Origin: Limnomonas spitsbergensis
Lineage: Eukaryota; Chlorophyta; Chlorophyceae; Chlamydomonadales
Assembly: GCA_037349105.1 (NCBI GenBank)
Contig: JAYJMM010000124.1
Span: forward strand, 124,001 to 188,000
DNA length: 64,000 nucleotides
Direction of reading: 5' to 3'
The notes beneath the pieces are model-generated. The model saw only the letters and a program-made list of their open reading frames with translations. It was not told the origin of the DNA and did no database searches. The translations under genes and the position numbers were made by a program. This document shows positions 12,069 to 24,286 of the stretch, in pieces. Position 1 is the first letter of the stretch. Each line of letters begins with the position of its first letter.

Positions 12069-13088
12069 AGACACGTCCCCTCTCCCCCCATCACCTGTCC
12101 CAGCCCATGGCCAGACATATCCCCTCTCCCCCCACCACCTGCACCAGCTCATGGCCAGACACATCCCCTCTTCCCCCACCACCTGTCCCAGCCAGAACAG
12201 GTATGGATCAGTCAGCTGCCTCCTCCCTCCCAACCCTCACCCTTACCCTCCTCACCTCTGCACCTGCCAGCCCAGGGCCATTTACATTTTTGGCATTTTG
12301 GTCAGCTGCTTCATATCCTTTCACTCCACATCTGGCCAGCTCTCCACCTACTTACTGTACCTTTCTTCCCTATTTTCAGAAGATCAACCAACATCCCAAG
12401 TCTCCAACCAAGAGGCCTATCATCTTGCAAGCTCAAGTCCACGTTCCCGCCAGTAAGCACCAAATAAATGCACCAAATAAATGCACATCAATGCCCTGCC
12501 CCCATCACCTGTCCCAGCTCATGGCCAGACACATCCCCTCTCCCCCCATCACCTGTCCCAGCTCATGGCCAGACACATCCCCTCTCCCCCCATCACCTGT
12601 CCCAGTTCATGGCCAGACACATCGCCTTTCTCCACACCACCTTGCATCCGTCACTTCGTAGCTTTCGTATATTGTGTCTTGCACACTTTAATCAAAGCAC
12701 CCATACCAAAGATAAAATCTGTAGGAGTAGGAGTTGTGAGTCAACCTGGGCATTGCTTGCTGTACCTGCCTTGTACCATCCATGTATTAAGATGTACATG
12801 AGGCCCACATGGCAGTACAGTATCCTTAGAAAATTCGCAAACCCTGCATTGCCTGAACCCTCCAGCTTTCCTTTCAATTCCTAGGTCCTGAGCCATCCAG
12901 CCTTGCCACCAACCCTGTATCCTGAGTCCTCCAGCCTTGCACTCAACCCCTAGGTCCTAAACCCTCCAGCCTTGCACTCAACCCCTGGGTCCTAAACCCT
13001 CCAGCCCACTGGGCAGGACAACTCGTAAGAATATTCTGGAACCCTGCCCCCTCGTGTGCTAGGCTGCACATCCTACCCCTTATCTCAG
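12069..13088 (+). repeat. Core block copy 4
   Basis: Sub-family of copies 3-7. Private change: the embedded satellite-like unit reads CAGCTGCCTCCTCC instead of CAGCTGCATCCTCC, possibly by conversion from the flanking satellite. Confidence 0.92.
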
Positions 13089-15769
13089 AACAGCTGTGTA
13101 TCAGTAACCTGCCTCCTCCCTCCTACCCCTCACCCTTACCCCAGAACAGCTGTGGATCAGTAACCTGCCTCCTCCCTCCTACCCCTCACCCTTACCCCAG
13201 GACAGCTGTGGATCAGTAGCCTGCCTTCTCCCTCCCTCCCAACAGCTGTGGATCAGTCAGCTGCCTCCTCCCTCCCACCCTTCACCCTTACCCCAGAACA
13301 GCTGTGCACCAGTCAGCTGCCTCCTCCCTCCCACCCTTCACCCTAACCCCAGAACAGCTGTGGATCAGTCAGCTGCCTCCTCCCTCCCACCCCTCACCCT
13401 TACCCCAGAACAGCTGTGGATCAGTCAGCTGCCTCCTCCCTCCCACCCTCCACCCTTACCCCAGAACAGCTGTGGACCAGTCAGCTGCCTCCTCCCTCCC
13501 AATCCCCACCCTTACCCCAGAACAGCTGTGGATCAGTGAGCTGCCTCCTCCCTCCCACCCTTCACCCTCACCCCAGAACATCTGTGGACCAGTCAGCTGC
13601 CTCCTCCCTCCCAATCCCCACCCTTACCCCAGAACAGCTGTGGATCAGTCAGCTGCCTCCTCCCTCCCACCCCTCACCCTTACCCCAGAACAGCTGTGGA
13701 TCAGTCAGCTGCCTCCTCCCTCCTACCCCTCACCCTTACCCCAGAACAGCTGTGGATCAGTAACTTGCCTCCTCCCTCCCACCCTTCACCCTTACCCCAG
13801 AACAGCTGTGCACCAGTCAGCTGCCTCCTCCCTCCCACCCTTCACCCTAACCCCAGAACAGCTGTGGACCAGTCAGCTGCCTCCTCCCTCCCACCCCTCA
13901 CCCTTACCCCAGAACAGCTGTGGATCAGTCAGCTGCCTCCTCCCTCCCACCCTCCACCCTTACCCCAGAACAGCTGTGGACCAGTCAGCTGCCTCCTCCC
14001 TCCCAATCCCCACCCTTACCCCAGAACAGCTGTGGATCAGTGAGCTGCCTCCTCCCTCCCACCCTTCACCCTTACCCCAGAACATCTGTGGACCAGTCAG
14101 CTGCAGCCTCCCTCCCACCCTTCACCCTTACCCCAGAACAGCTGTGGATCAGTCAGCTGCCTCCTCCCTCCCACCCTTCACCCTAACCCCAGAACAGCTG
14201 TGGATCAGTCAGCTGCCTCCTCCCTCCCACCCCTCACCCTTACCCCAGAACAGCTGTGGATCAGTCAGCTGCCTCCTCCCTCCCACCCTCCACCCTTACC
14301 CCAGAACAGCTGTGGACCAGTCAGCTGCCTCCTCCCTCCCAACCCCCACCCTTACCCCAGAACAGCTGTGGATCAGTGAGCTGCCTCCTCCCTCCCACCC
14401 TTCACCCCTACCCCAGAACATCTGTGGACCAGTCAGCTGCAGCCTCCCTCCCACCCTTCACCCTTACCCCAGAACAGCTGTGGATCAGTCAGCTGCCTCC
14501 TCCCTCCCACCCCTCACCCTTACCCCAGAACAGCTGTGGATCAGTCAGCTGCCTCCTCCCTCCTACCCCTCACCCTTACCCCAGAACAGCTGTGGATCAG
14601 TAACTTGCCTCCTCCCTCCCACCCTTCACCCTTACCCCAGAACAGCTGTGCACGAGTCAGCTGCCTCCTCCCTCCCACCCTTCACCCTAACCCTAGAACA
14701 ACTGTGGATCAGTGAGCTGCCTCCTCCCTCCCACCCCTCACCCTTACCCCAGAACAGCCGTGGATCAGTCAGCTGCCTCCTCCCTCCCACCCTCCACCCT
14801 TACCCCAGAACAGCTGTGGACCAGTCAGCTGCCTCCTCCCTCCCAATCCTCACCCTTACCCCAGAACAGCTGTGGATCAGTGAGCTGCCTCCTCCCTCCC
14901 ACCCTTCACCCTTACCCCAGAACATCTGTGGACCAGTCAGCTGCAGCCTCCCTCCCACCCTTCACCCTTACCCCAGAACAGCTGTGGATCAGTCAGCTGC
15001 CTCCTCCCTCCCACCCTTCACCCTTACCCCAGAACAGCTATGGACCAGTCAGCTGCCTCCTCCCTCCCAATCCTCACCCTTACCCCAGAACAGCTGTGGA
15101 TCAGTAGCCTGCCTCCTCCCTCCCACCCCTCACCCTTACCCCAGAACAGCTGTGGATCAGTCAGCTGCCTTCTCCCTCCCACCCTCCACCCTTACCCCAG
15201 AACAGCTGTGGACCAGTCAGCTGTCTCCTCCCTCCCAATCCTCACCCTTACCCCAGAACAGCTGTGGACCAGTCAGCTGCCCCCTCCCTCCCACCCTTCA
15301 CCCTTACCCCAGAACAGCTGTGGACCAGTCAGCTGCCTCCTCCCTCCCACCCTTCACCCTAACCCCAGAACAGCTTTGGACCAGTCAGCTGCCTCCTCCC
15401 TCCCACCCTTCACCTTTACCCCAGAACAGCTGTGGATCAGTCAGCTGCCTCCTCCCTCCCACCCTTCACCCTTACCCCAGAACAGCTGTGGATCAGTCAG
15501 CTGCCTCCTCCCTCCCACCCTCCACCCTTACCCCAGAACAGCTGTGGATCAGTCAGCTGCCTCCTCCCTCCCAATCCTCACCCTTACCCCAGAACAGCTG
15601 TGGATCAGTAACCTGCCTCCTCCCTCCTACCCCTCACCCTTACCCCAGAACAGCTGTGCACCAGTCAGCTGCCTCCTCCCTCCCACCCTTCACCCTTACC
15701 CCAGAACAGCTGTGGACCAGTCAGCTGCCTCCTCCCTCCCAATCCTCACCCTTACCCCAGAATAGCTGT
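13089..15769 (+). repeat. 56-bp satellite segment (higher-order repeat 4)
   Basis: 2,681 bp, about 48 units, in nearly the same variant order as the preceding segment minus six units. A stop-free frame spans 13304-16168 (954 codons). Confidence 0.9.
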
Positions 15770-16789
15770 AGACACGTCCCCTCTCCCCCCATCACCTGTC
15801 CCAGCCCATGGCCAGACATATCCCCTCTCCCCCCACCACCTGCACCAGCTCATGGCCAGACACATCCCCTCTTCCCCCACCACCTGTCCCAGCCAGAACA
15901 GGTATGGATCAGTCAGCTGCATCCTCCCTCCCAACCCTCACCCTTACCCTCCTCACCTCTGCACCTGCCAGCCCAGGGCCATTTACATTTTTGGCATTTT
16001 GGTCAGCTGCTTCATATCCTTTCACTCCACATCTGGCCAGCTCTCCACCTACTTACTGTACCTTTCTTCCCTATTTTCAGAAGATCAACCAACATCCCAA
16101 GTCTCCAACCAAGAGGCCTATCATCTTGCAAGCTCAAGTCCACGTTCCCGCCAGTAAGCACCAAATAAATGCACCAAATAAATGCACATCAATGCCCTGC
16201 CCCCATCACCTGTCCCAGCTCATGGCCAGACACATCCCCTCTCCCCCCATCACCTGTCCCAGCTCATGGCCAGACACATCCCCTCTCCCCCCATCACCTG
16301 TCCCAGTTCATGGCCAGACACATCGCCTTTCTCCACACCACCTTGCATCCGTCACTTCGTAGCTTTCGTATATTGTGTCTTGCACACTTTAATCAAAGCA
16401 CCCATACCAAAGATAAAATCTGTAGGAGTAGGAGTTGTGAGTCAACCTGGGCATTGCTTGCTGTACCTGCCTTGTACCATCCATGTATTAAGATGTACAT
16501 GAGGCCCACATGGCAGTACAGTATCCTTAGAAAATTCGCAAACCCTGCATTGCCTGAACCCTCCAGCTTTCCTTTCAATTCCTAGGTCCTGAGCCATCCA
16601 GCCTTGCCACCAACCCTGTATCCTGAGTCCTCCAGCCTTGCACTCAACCCCTAGGTCCTAAACCCTCCAGCCTTGCACTCAACCCCTGGGTCCTAAACCC
16701 TCCAGCCCACTGGGCAGGACAACTCGTAAGAATATTCTGGAACCCTGCCCCCTCGTGTGCTAGGCTGCACATCCTACCCCTTATCTCAG
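15770..16789 (+). repeat. Core block copy 5
   Basis: Same sub-family as copies 3-7. No private change was noticed on reading. It lies 3,701 bp after copy 4 and 2,580 bp before copy 6. Confidence 0.92.
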
Positions 16790-18349
16790 AACAGCTGTGT
16801 ATCAGTAACCTGCCTCCTCCCTCCTACCCCTCACCCTTACCCCAGAACAGCTGTGGATCAGTAACCTGCCTCCTCCCTCCTACCCCTCACCCTTACCCCA
16901 GGACAGCTGTGGATCAGTAGCCTGCCTTCTCCCTCCCTCCCAACAGCTGTGGATCAGTCAGCTGCCTCCTCCCTCCCACCCTTCACCCTTACCCCAGAAC
17001 AGCTGTGCACCAGTCAGCTGCCTCCTCCCTCCCACCCTTCACCCTAACCCCAGAACAGCTGTGGATCAGTCAGCTGCCTCCTCCCTCCCACCCCTCACCC
17101 TTACCCCAGAACAGCTGTGGATCAGTCAGCTGCCTCCTCCCTCCCACCCTCCACCCTTACCCCAGAACAGCTGTGGACCAGTCAGCTGCCTCCTCCCTCC
17201 CAATCCCCACCCTTACCCCAGAACAGCTGTGGATCAGTGAGCTGCCTCCTCCCTCCCACCCTTCACCCTCACCCCAGAACATCTGTGGACCAGTCAGCTG
17301 CCTCCTCCCTCCCAATCCCCACCCTTACCCCAGAACAGCTGTGGATCAGTCAGCTGCCTCCTCCCTCCCACCCCTCACCCTTACCCCAGAACAGCTGTGG
17401 ATCAGTCAGCTGCCTCCTCCCTCCTACCCCTCACCCTTACCCCAGAACAGCTGTGGATCAGTAACTTGCCTCCTCCCTCCCACCCTTCACCCTTACCCCA
17501 GAACAGCTGTGCACCAGTCAGCTGCCTCCTCCCTCCCACCCTTCACCCTAACCCCAGAACAGCTGTGGACCAGTCAGCTGCCTCCTCCCTCCCACCCTCA
17601 CCCTTACCCCAGAACAGCTGTGGATCAGTCAGCTGCCTCCTCCCTCCCAATCCTCACCCTTACCCCAGAACAGCTGTGGACCAGTCAGCTGCCTCCTCCC
17701 TCCCAATCCCCACCCTTACCCCAGAACAGCTGTGGATCAGTCAGCTGCCTTCTCCCTCCCACCCTCCACCCTTACCCCAGAACAGCTGTGGACCAGTCAG
17801 CTGTCTCCTCCCTCCCAATCCTCACCCTTACCCCAGAACAGCTGTGGACCAGTCAGCTGCCCCCTCCCTCCCACCCTTCACCCTTACCCCAGAACAGCTG
17901 TGGACCAGTCAGCTGCCTCCTCCCTCCCACCCTTCACCCTAACCCCAGAACAGCTTTGGACCAGTCAGCTGCCTCCTCCCTCCCACCCTTCACCCTTACC
18001 CCAGAACAGCTGTGGATCAGTCAGCTGCCTCCTCCCTCCCACCCTTCACCCTTACCCCAGAACAGCTGTGGATCAGTCAGCTGCCTCCTCCCTCCCACCC
18101 TCCACCCTTACCCCAGAACAGCTGTGGATCAGTCAGCTGCCTCCTCCCTCCCAATCCTCACCCTTACCCCAGAACAGCTGTGGATCAGTAACCTGCCTCC
18201 TCCCTCCTACCCCTCACCCTTACCCCAGAACAGCTGTGCACCAGTCAGCTGCCTCCTCCCTCCCACCCTTCACCCTTACCCCAGAACAGCTGTGGACCAG
18301 TCAGCTGCCTCCTCCCTCCCAATCCTCACCCTTACCCCAGAATAGCTGT
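16790..18349 (+). repeat. 56-bp satellite segment, contracted (higher-order repeat 5)
   Basis: 1,560 bp, about 28 units: the shortest complete inter-core segment. It is 1,121 bp (20 units plus 1 bp) shorter than the previous one. The extra base is a 1-bp deletion at about 17595 (CCCACCCTCACCC), which the next segment shares near 20175. This is consistent with unequal exchange removing 20 units. Confidence 0.9.
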
Positions 18350-19369
18350 AGACACGTCCCCTCTCCCCCCATCACCTGTCCCAGCCCATGGCCAGACATA
18401 TCCCCTCTCCCCCCACCACCTGCACCAGCTCATGGCCAGACACATCCCCTCTTCCCCCACCACCTGTCCCAGCCAGAACAGGTATGGATCAGTCAGCTGC
18501 ATCCTCCCTCCCAACCCTCACCCTTACCCTCCTCACCTCTGCACCTGCCAGCCCAGGGCCATTTACATTTTTGGCATTTTGGTCAGCTGCTTCATATCCT
18601 TTCACTCCACATCTGGCCAGCTCTCCACCTACTTACTGTACCTTTCTTCCCTATTTTCAGAAGATCAACCAACATCCCAAGTCTCCAACCAAGAGGCCTA
18701 TCATCTTGCAAGCTCAAGTCCACGTTCCCGCCAGTAAGCACCAAATAAATGCACCAAATAAATGCACATCAATGCCCTGCCCCCATCACCTGTCCCAGCT
18801 CATGGCCAGACACATCCCCTCTCCCCCCATCACCTGTCCCAGCTCATGGCCAGACACATCCCCTCTCCCCCCATCACCTGTCCCAGTTCATGGCCAGACA
18901 CATCGCCTTTCTCCACACCACCTTGCATCCGTCACTTCGTAGCTTTCGTATATTGTGTCTTGCACACTTTAATCAAAGCACCCATACCAAAGATAAAATC
19001 TGTAGGAGTAGGAGTTGTGAGTCAACCTGGGCATTGCTTGCTGTACCTGCCTTGTACCATCCATGTATTAAGATGTACATGAGGCCCACATGGCAGTACA
19101 GTATCCTTAGAAAATTCGCAAACCCTGCATTGCCTGAACCCTCCAGCTTTCCTTTCAATTCCTAGGTCCTGAGCCATCCAGCCTTGCCACCAACCCTGTA
19201 TCCTGAGTCCTCCAGCCTTGCACTCAACCCCTAGGTCCTAAACCCTCCAGCCTTGCACTCAACCCCTGGGTCCTAAACCCTCCAGCCCACTGGGCAGGAC
19301 AACTCGTAAGAATATTCTGGAACCCTGCCCCCTCGTGTGCTAGGCTGCACATCCTACCCCTTATCTCAG
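18350..19369 (+). repeat. Core block copy 6
   Basis: Exactly 2,580 bp after copy 5, with the same diagnostic variants. The pair appears to be a very recent duplication. Confidence 0.92.
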
Positions 19370-22300
19370 AACAGCTGTGTATCAGTAACCTGCCTCCTCC
19401 CTCCTACCCCTCACCCTTACCCCAGAACAGCTGTGGATCAGTAACCTGCCTCCTCCCTCCTACCCCTCACCCTTACCCCAGGACAGCTGTGGATCAGTAG
19501 CCTGCCTTCTCCCTCCCTCCCAACAGCTGTGGATCAGTCAGCTGCCTCCTCCCTCCCACCCTTCACCCTTACCCCAGAACAGCTGTGCACCAGTCAGCTG
19601 CCTCCTCCCTCCCACCCTTCACCCTAACCCCAGAACAGCTGTGGATCAGTCAGCTGCCTCCTCCCTCCCACCCCTCACCCTTACCCCAGAACAGCTGTGG
19701 ATCAGTCAGCTGCCTCCTCCCTCCCACCCTCCACCCTTACCCCAGAACAGCTGTGGACCAGTCAGCTGCCTCCTCCCTCCCAATCCCCACCCTTACCCCA
19801 GAACAGCTGTGGATCAGTGAGCTGCCTCCTCCCTCCCACCCTTCACCCTCACCCCAGAACATCTGTGGACCAGTCAGCTGCCTCCTCCCTCCCAATCCCC
19901 ACCCTTACCCCAGAACAGCTGTGGATCAGTCAGCTGCCTCCTCCCTCCCACCCCTCACCCTTACCCCAGAACAGCTGTGGATCAGTCAGCTGCCTCCTCC
20001 CTCCTACCCCTCACCCTTACCCCAGAACAGCTGTGGATCAGTAACTTGCCTCCTCCCTCCCACCCTTCACCCTTACCCCAGAACAGCTGTGCACCAGTCA
20101 GCTGCCTCCTCCCTCCCACCCTTCACCCTAACCCCAGAACAGCTGTGGACCAGTCAGCTGCCTCCTCCCTCCCACCCTCACCCTTACCCCAGAACAGCTG
20201 TGGATCAGTCAGCTGCCTCCTCCCTCCCACCCTCCACCCTTACCCCAGAACAGCTGTGGACCAGTCAGCTGCCTCCTCCCTCCCAATCCCCACCCTTACC
20301 CCAGAACAGCTGTGGATCAGTGAGCTGCCTCCTCCCTCCCACCCTTCACCCTTACCCCAGAACATCTGTGGACCAGTCAGCTGCAGCCTCCCTCCCACCC
20401 TTCACCCTTACCCCAGAACAGCTGTGGATCAGTCAGCTGCCTCCTCCCTCCCACCCCTCACCCTTACCCCAGAACAGCTGTGGATCAGTCAGATGCCTCC
20501 TCCCTCCTACCCCTCACCCTTACCCCAGAACAGCTGTGGATCAGTAACTTGCCTCCTCCCTCCCACCCTTCACCCTTACCCCAGAACAGCTGTGCACGAG
20601 TCAGCTGCCTCCTCCCTCCCACCCTTCACCCTAACCCTAGAACAGCTGTGGATCAGTGAGCTGCCTCCTCCCTCCCACCCCTCACCCTTACCCCAGAACA
20701 GCCGTGGATCAGTCAGCTGCCTCCTCCCTCCCACCCTCCACCCTTACCCCAGAACAGCTGTGGACCAGTCAGCTGCCTCCTCCCTCCCAATCCTCACCCT
20801 TACCCCAGAACAGCTGTGGATCAGTGAGCTGCCTCCTCCCTCCCACCCTTACCATTACCCCAGAACAGCTGTGGATCAGTAACCTGCCTCCTCCCTCCTA
20901 CCCCTCACCCTTACCCCAGAACAGCTGTGGACCAGTCAGCTGCCTCCTCCCTCCTACCCCTCACCCTTACCCCAGAACAGCTGTGGATCAGTAGCCTGCC
21001 TCCTCCCTCCCACCCAGAACAGCTGTGGACCAGTCAGCTGCCTCCTCCCTCCCAATCCTCACCCTTACCCCAGAACAGCTGTGGATCAGTGAGCTGCCTC
21101 CTCCCTCCCACCCCTCACCCTTACCCCAGAACAGCTGTGGATCAGTCAGCTGCCTCCTCCCTCCCACCCTCCACCCTTACCCCAGAACAGCTGTGGACCA
21201 GTCAGCTGCCTCCTCCCTCCCAATCCCCACCCTTACCCCAGAACAGCTGTGGATCAGTGAGCTGCCTCCTCCCTCCCACCCTTCACCCTTACCCCAGAAC
21301 ATCTGTGGACCAGTCAGCTGCCTCCTCCCTCCCAATCCCCACCCTTACCCCAGAACAGCTGTGGATCAGTGAGCTGCCTCCTCCCTCCCACCCTTCACCC
21401 TTACCCCAGAACATCTGTGGACCAGTCAGCTGCAGCCTCCCTCCCACCCTTCACCCTTACCCCAGAACAGCTGTGGATCAGTCAGCTGCCTCCTCCCTCC
21501 CACCCCTCACCCTTACCCCAGAACAGCTGTGGATCAGTCAGCTGCCTCCTCCCTCCTACCCCTCACCCTTACCCCAGAACAGCTGTGGATCAGTAACTTG
21601 CCTCCTCCCTCCCACCCTTCACCCTTACCCCAGAACAGCTGTGCACCAGTCAGCTGCCTCCTCCCTCCCACCCTTCACCCTCACCCCAGAACAGCTGTGG
21701 ATCAGTCAGCTGCCTCCTCCCTCCCACCCCTCACCCTTACCCCAGAACAGCTGTGGATCAGTCAGCTGCCTCCTCCCTCCCACCCTCCACCCTTACCCCA
21801 GAACAGCTGTGGACCAGTCAGCTGCCTCCTCCCTCCCAATCCCCACCCTTACCCCAGAACAGCTGTGGATCAGTGAGCTGCCTCCTCCCTCCCACCCTTC
21901 ACCCCTACCCCAGAACATCTGTGGACCAGTCAGCTGCAGCCTCCCTCCCACCCTTCACCCTTACCCCAGAACAGCTGTGGATCAGTCAGCTGCCTCCTCC
22001 CTCCCACCCCTCACCCTTACCCCAGAACAGCTGTGGATCAGTCAGCTGCCTCCTCCCTCCTACCCCTCACCCTTACCCCAGAACAGCTGTGGATCAGTAA
22101 CTTGCCTCCTCCCTCCCACCCTTCACCCTTACCCCAGAACAGCTGTGCACGAGTCAGCTGCCTCCTCCCTCCCACCCTTCACCCTAACCCTAGAACAACT
22201 GTGGATCAGTGAGCTGCCTCCTCCCTCCCACCCCTCACCCTTACCCCAGAACAGCCGTGGATCAGTCAGCTGCCTCCTCCCTCCCACCCTCCACCCTTAC

Positions 22301-23266
22301 CCCAGAACAGCTGTGGACCAGTCAGCTGCCTCCTCCCTCCCAATCCTCACCCTTACCCCAGAACAGCTGTGGATCAGTGAGCTGCCTCCTCCCTCCCACC
22401 CTTCACCCTTACCCCAGAACATCTGTGGACCAGTCAGCTGCAGCCTCCCTCCCACCCTTCACCCTTACCCCAGAACAGCTGTGGATCAGTCAGCTGCCTC
22501 CTCCCTCCCACCCTTCACCCTTACCCCAGAACAGATATGGACCAGTCAGCTGCCTCCTCCCTCCCAATCCTCACCCTTACCCCAGAACAGCTGTGGATCA
22601 GTAGCCTGCCTCCTCCCTCCCACCCCTCACCCTTACCCCAGAACAGCTGTGGATCAGTCAGCTGCCTTCTCCCTCCCACCCTCCACCCTTACCCCAGAAC
22701 AGCTGTGGACCAGTCAGCTGTCTCCTCCCTCCCAATCCTCACCCTTACCCCAGAACAGCTGTGGACCAGTCAGCTGCCCCCTCCCTCCCACCCTTCACCC
22801 TTACCCCAGAACAGCTGTGGACCAGTCAGCTGCCTCCTCCCTCCCACCCTTCACCCTAACCCCAGAACAGCTTTGGACCAGTCAGCTGCCTCCTCCCTCC
22901 CACCCTTCACCTTTACCCCAGAACAGCTGTGGATCAGTCAGCTGCCTCCTCCCTCCCACCCTTCACCCTTACCCCAGAACAGCTGTGGATCAGTCAGCTG
23001 CCTCCTCCCTCCCACCCTCCACCCTTACCCCAGAACAGCTGTGGATCAGTCAGCTGCCTCCTCCCTCCCAATCCTCACCCTTACCCCAGAACAGCTGTGG
23101 ATCAGTAACCTGCCTCCTCCCTCCTACCCCTCACCCTTACCCCAGAACAGCTGTGGATCAGTCAGCTGCCTTCTCCCTCCCACCCTTCACCCTTACCCCA
23201 GAACAGCTGTGGACCAGTCAGCTGCCTCCTCCCTCCCAATCCTCACCCTTACCCCAGAATAGCTGT
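19370..23266 (+). repeat. 56-bp satellite segment, expanded (higher-order repeat 6)
   Basis: 3,897 bp, about 70 units: the longest inter-core segment of the left domain. Its start matches the previous segment, including the 1-bp deletion. Its middle (about 20460-21050) carries the 55-bp and 42-bp variant units typical of segment 1, so it looks like a composite of two higher-order types. A stop-free frame spans 20927-23665 (912 codons). Confidence 0.88.
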
Positions 23267-24286
23267 AGACACGTCCCCTCTCCCCCCATCACCTGTCCCA
23301 GCCCATGGCCAGACATATCCCCTCTCCCCCCACCACCTGCACCAGCTCATGGCCAGACACATCCCCTCTTCCCCCACCACCTGTCCCAGCCAGAACAGGT
23401 ATGGATCAGTCAGCTGCATCCTCCCTCCCAACCCTCACCCTTACCCTCCTCACCTCTGCACCTGCCAGCCCAGGGCTATTTACATTTTTGGCATTTTGGT
23501 CAGCTGCTTCATATCCTTTCACTCCACATCTGGCCAGCTCTCCACCTACTTACTGTACCTTTCTTCCCTATTTTCAGAAGATCAACCAACATCCCAAGTC
23601 TCCAACCAAGAGGCATATCATCTTGCAAGCTCAAGTCCACGTTCCCGCCAGTAAGCACCAAATAAATGCACCAAATAAATGCACATCAATGCCCTGCCCC
23701 CATCACCTGTCCCAGCTCATGGCCAGACACATCCCCTCTCCCCCCATCACCTGTCCCAGCTCATGGCCAGACACATCCCCTCTCCCCCCATCACCTGTCC
23801 CAGTTCATGGCCAGACACATCGCCTTTCTCCACACCACCTTGCATCCGTCACTTCGTAGCTTTCGTATATTGTGTCTTGCACACTTTAATCAAAGCACCC
23901 ATACCAAAGATAAAATCTGTAGGAGTAGGAGTTGTGAGTCAACCTGGGCATTGCTTGCTGTACCTGCCTTGTACCATCCATGTATTAAGATGTACATGAG
24001 GCCCACATGGCAGTACAGTATCCTTAGAAAATTCGCAAACCCTGCATTGCCTGAACCCTCCAGCTTTCCTTTCAATTCCTAGGTCCTGAGCCATCCAGCC
24101 TTGCCACCAACCCTGTATCCTGAGTCCTCCAGCCTTGCACTCAACCCCTAGGTCCTAAACCCTCCAGCCTTGCACTCAACCCCTGGGTCCTAAACCCTCC
24201 AGCCCACTGGGCAGGACAACTCGTAAGAATATTCTGGAACCCTGCCCCCTCGTGTGCTAGGCTGCACATCCTACCCCTTATCTCAG
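23267..24286 (+). repeat. Core block copy 7
   Basis: Sub-family of copies 3-7, with two private changes: CAGGGCTATTTAC (others CAGGGCCATTTAC) near 23475 and GAGGCATATC (others GAGGCCTATC) near 23612. Confidence 0.92.
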
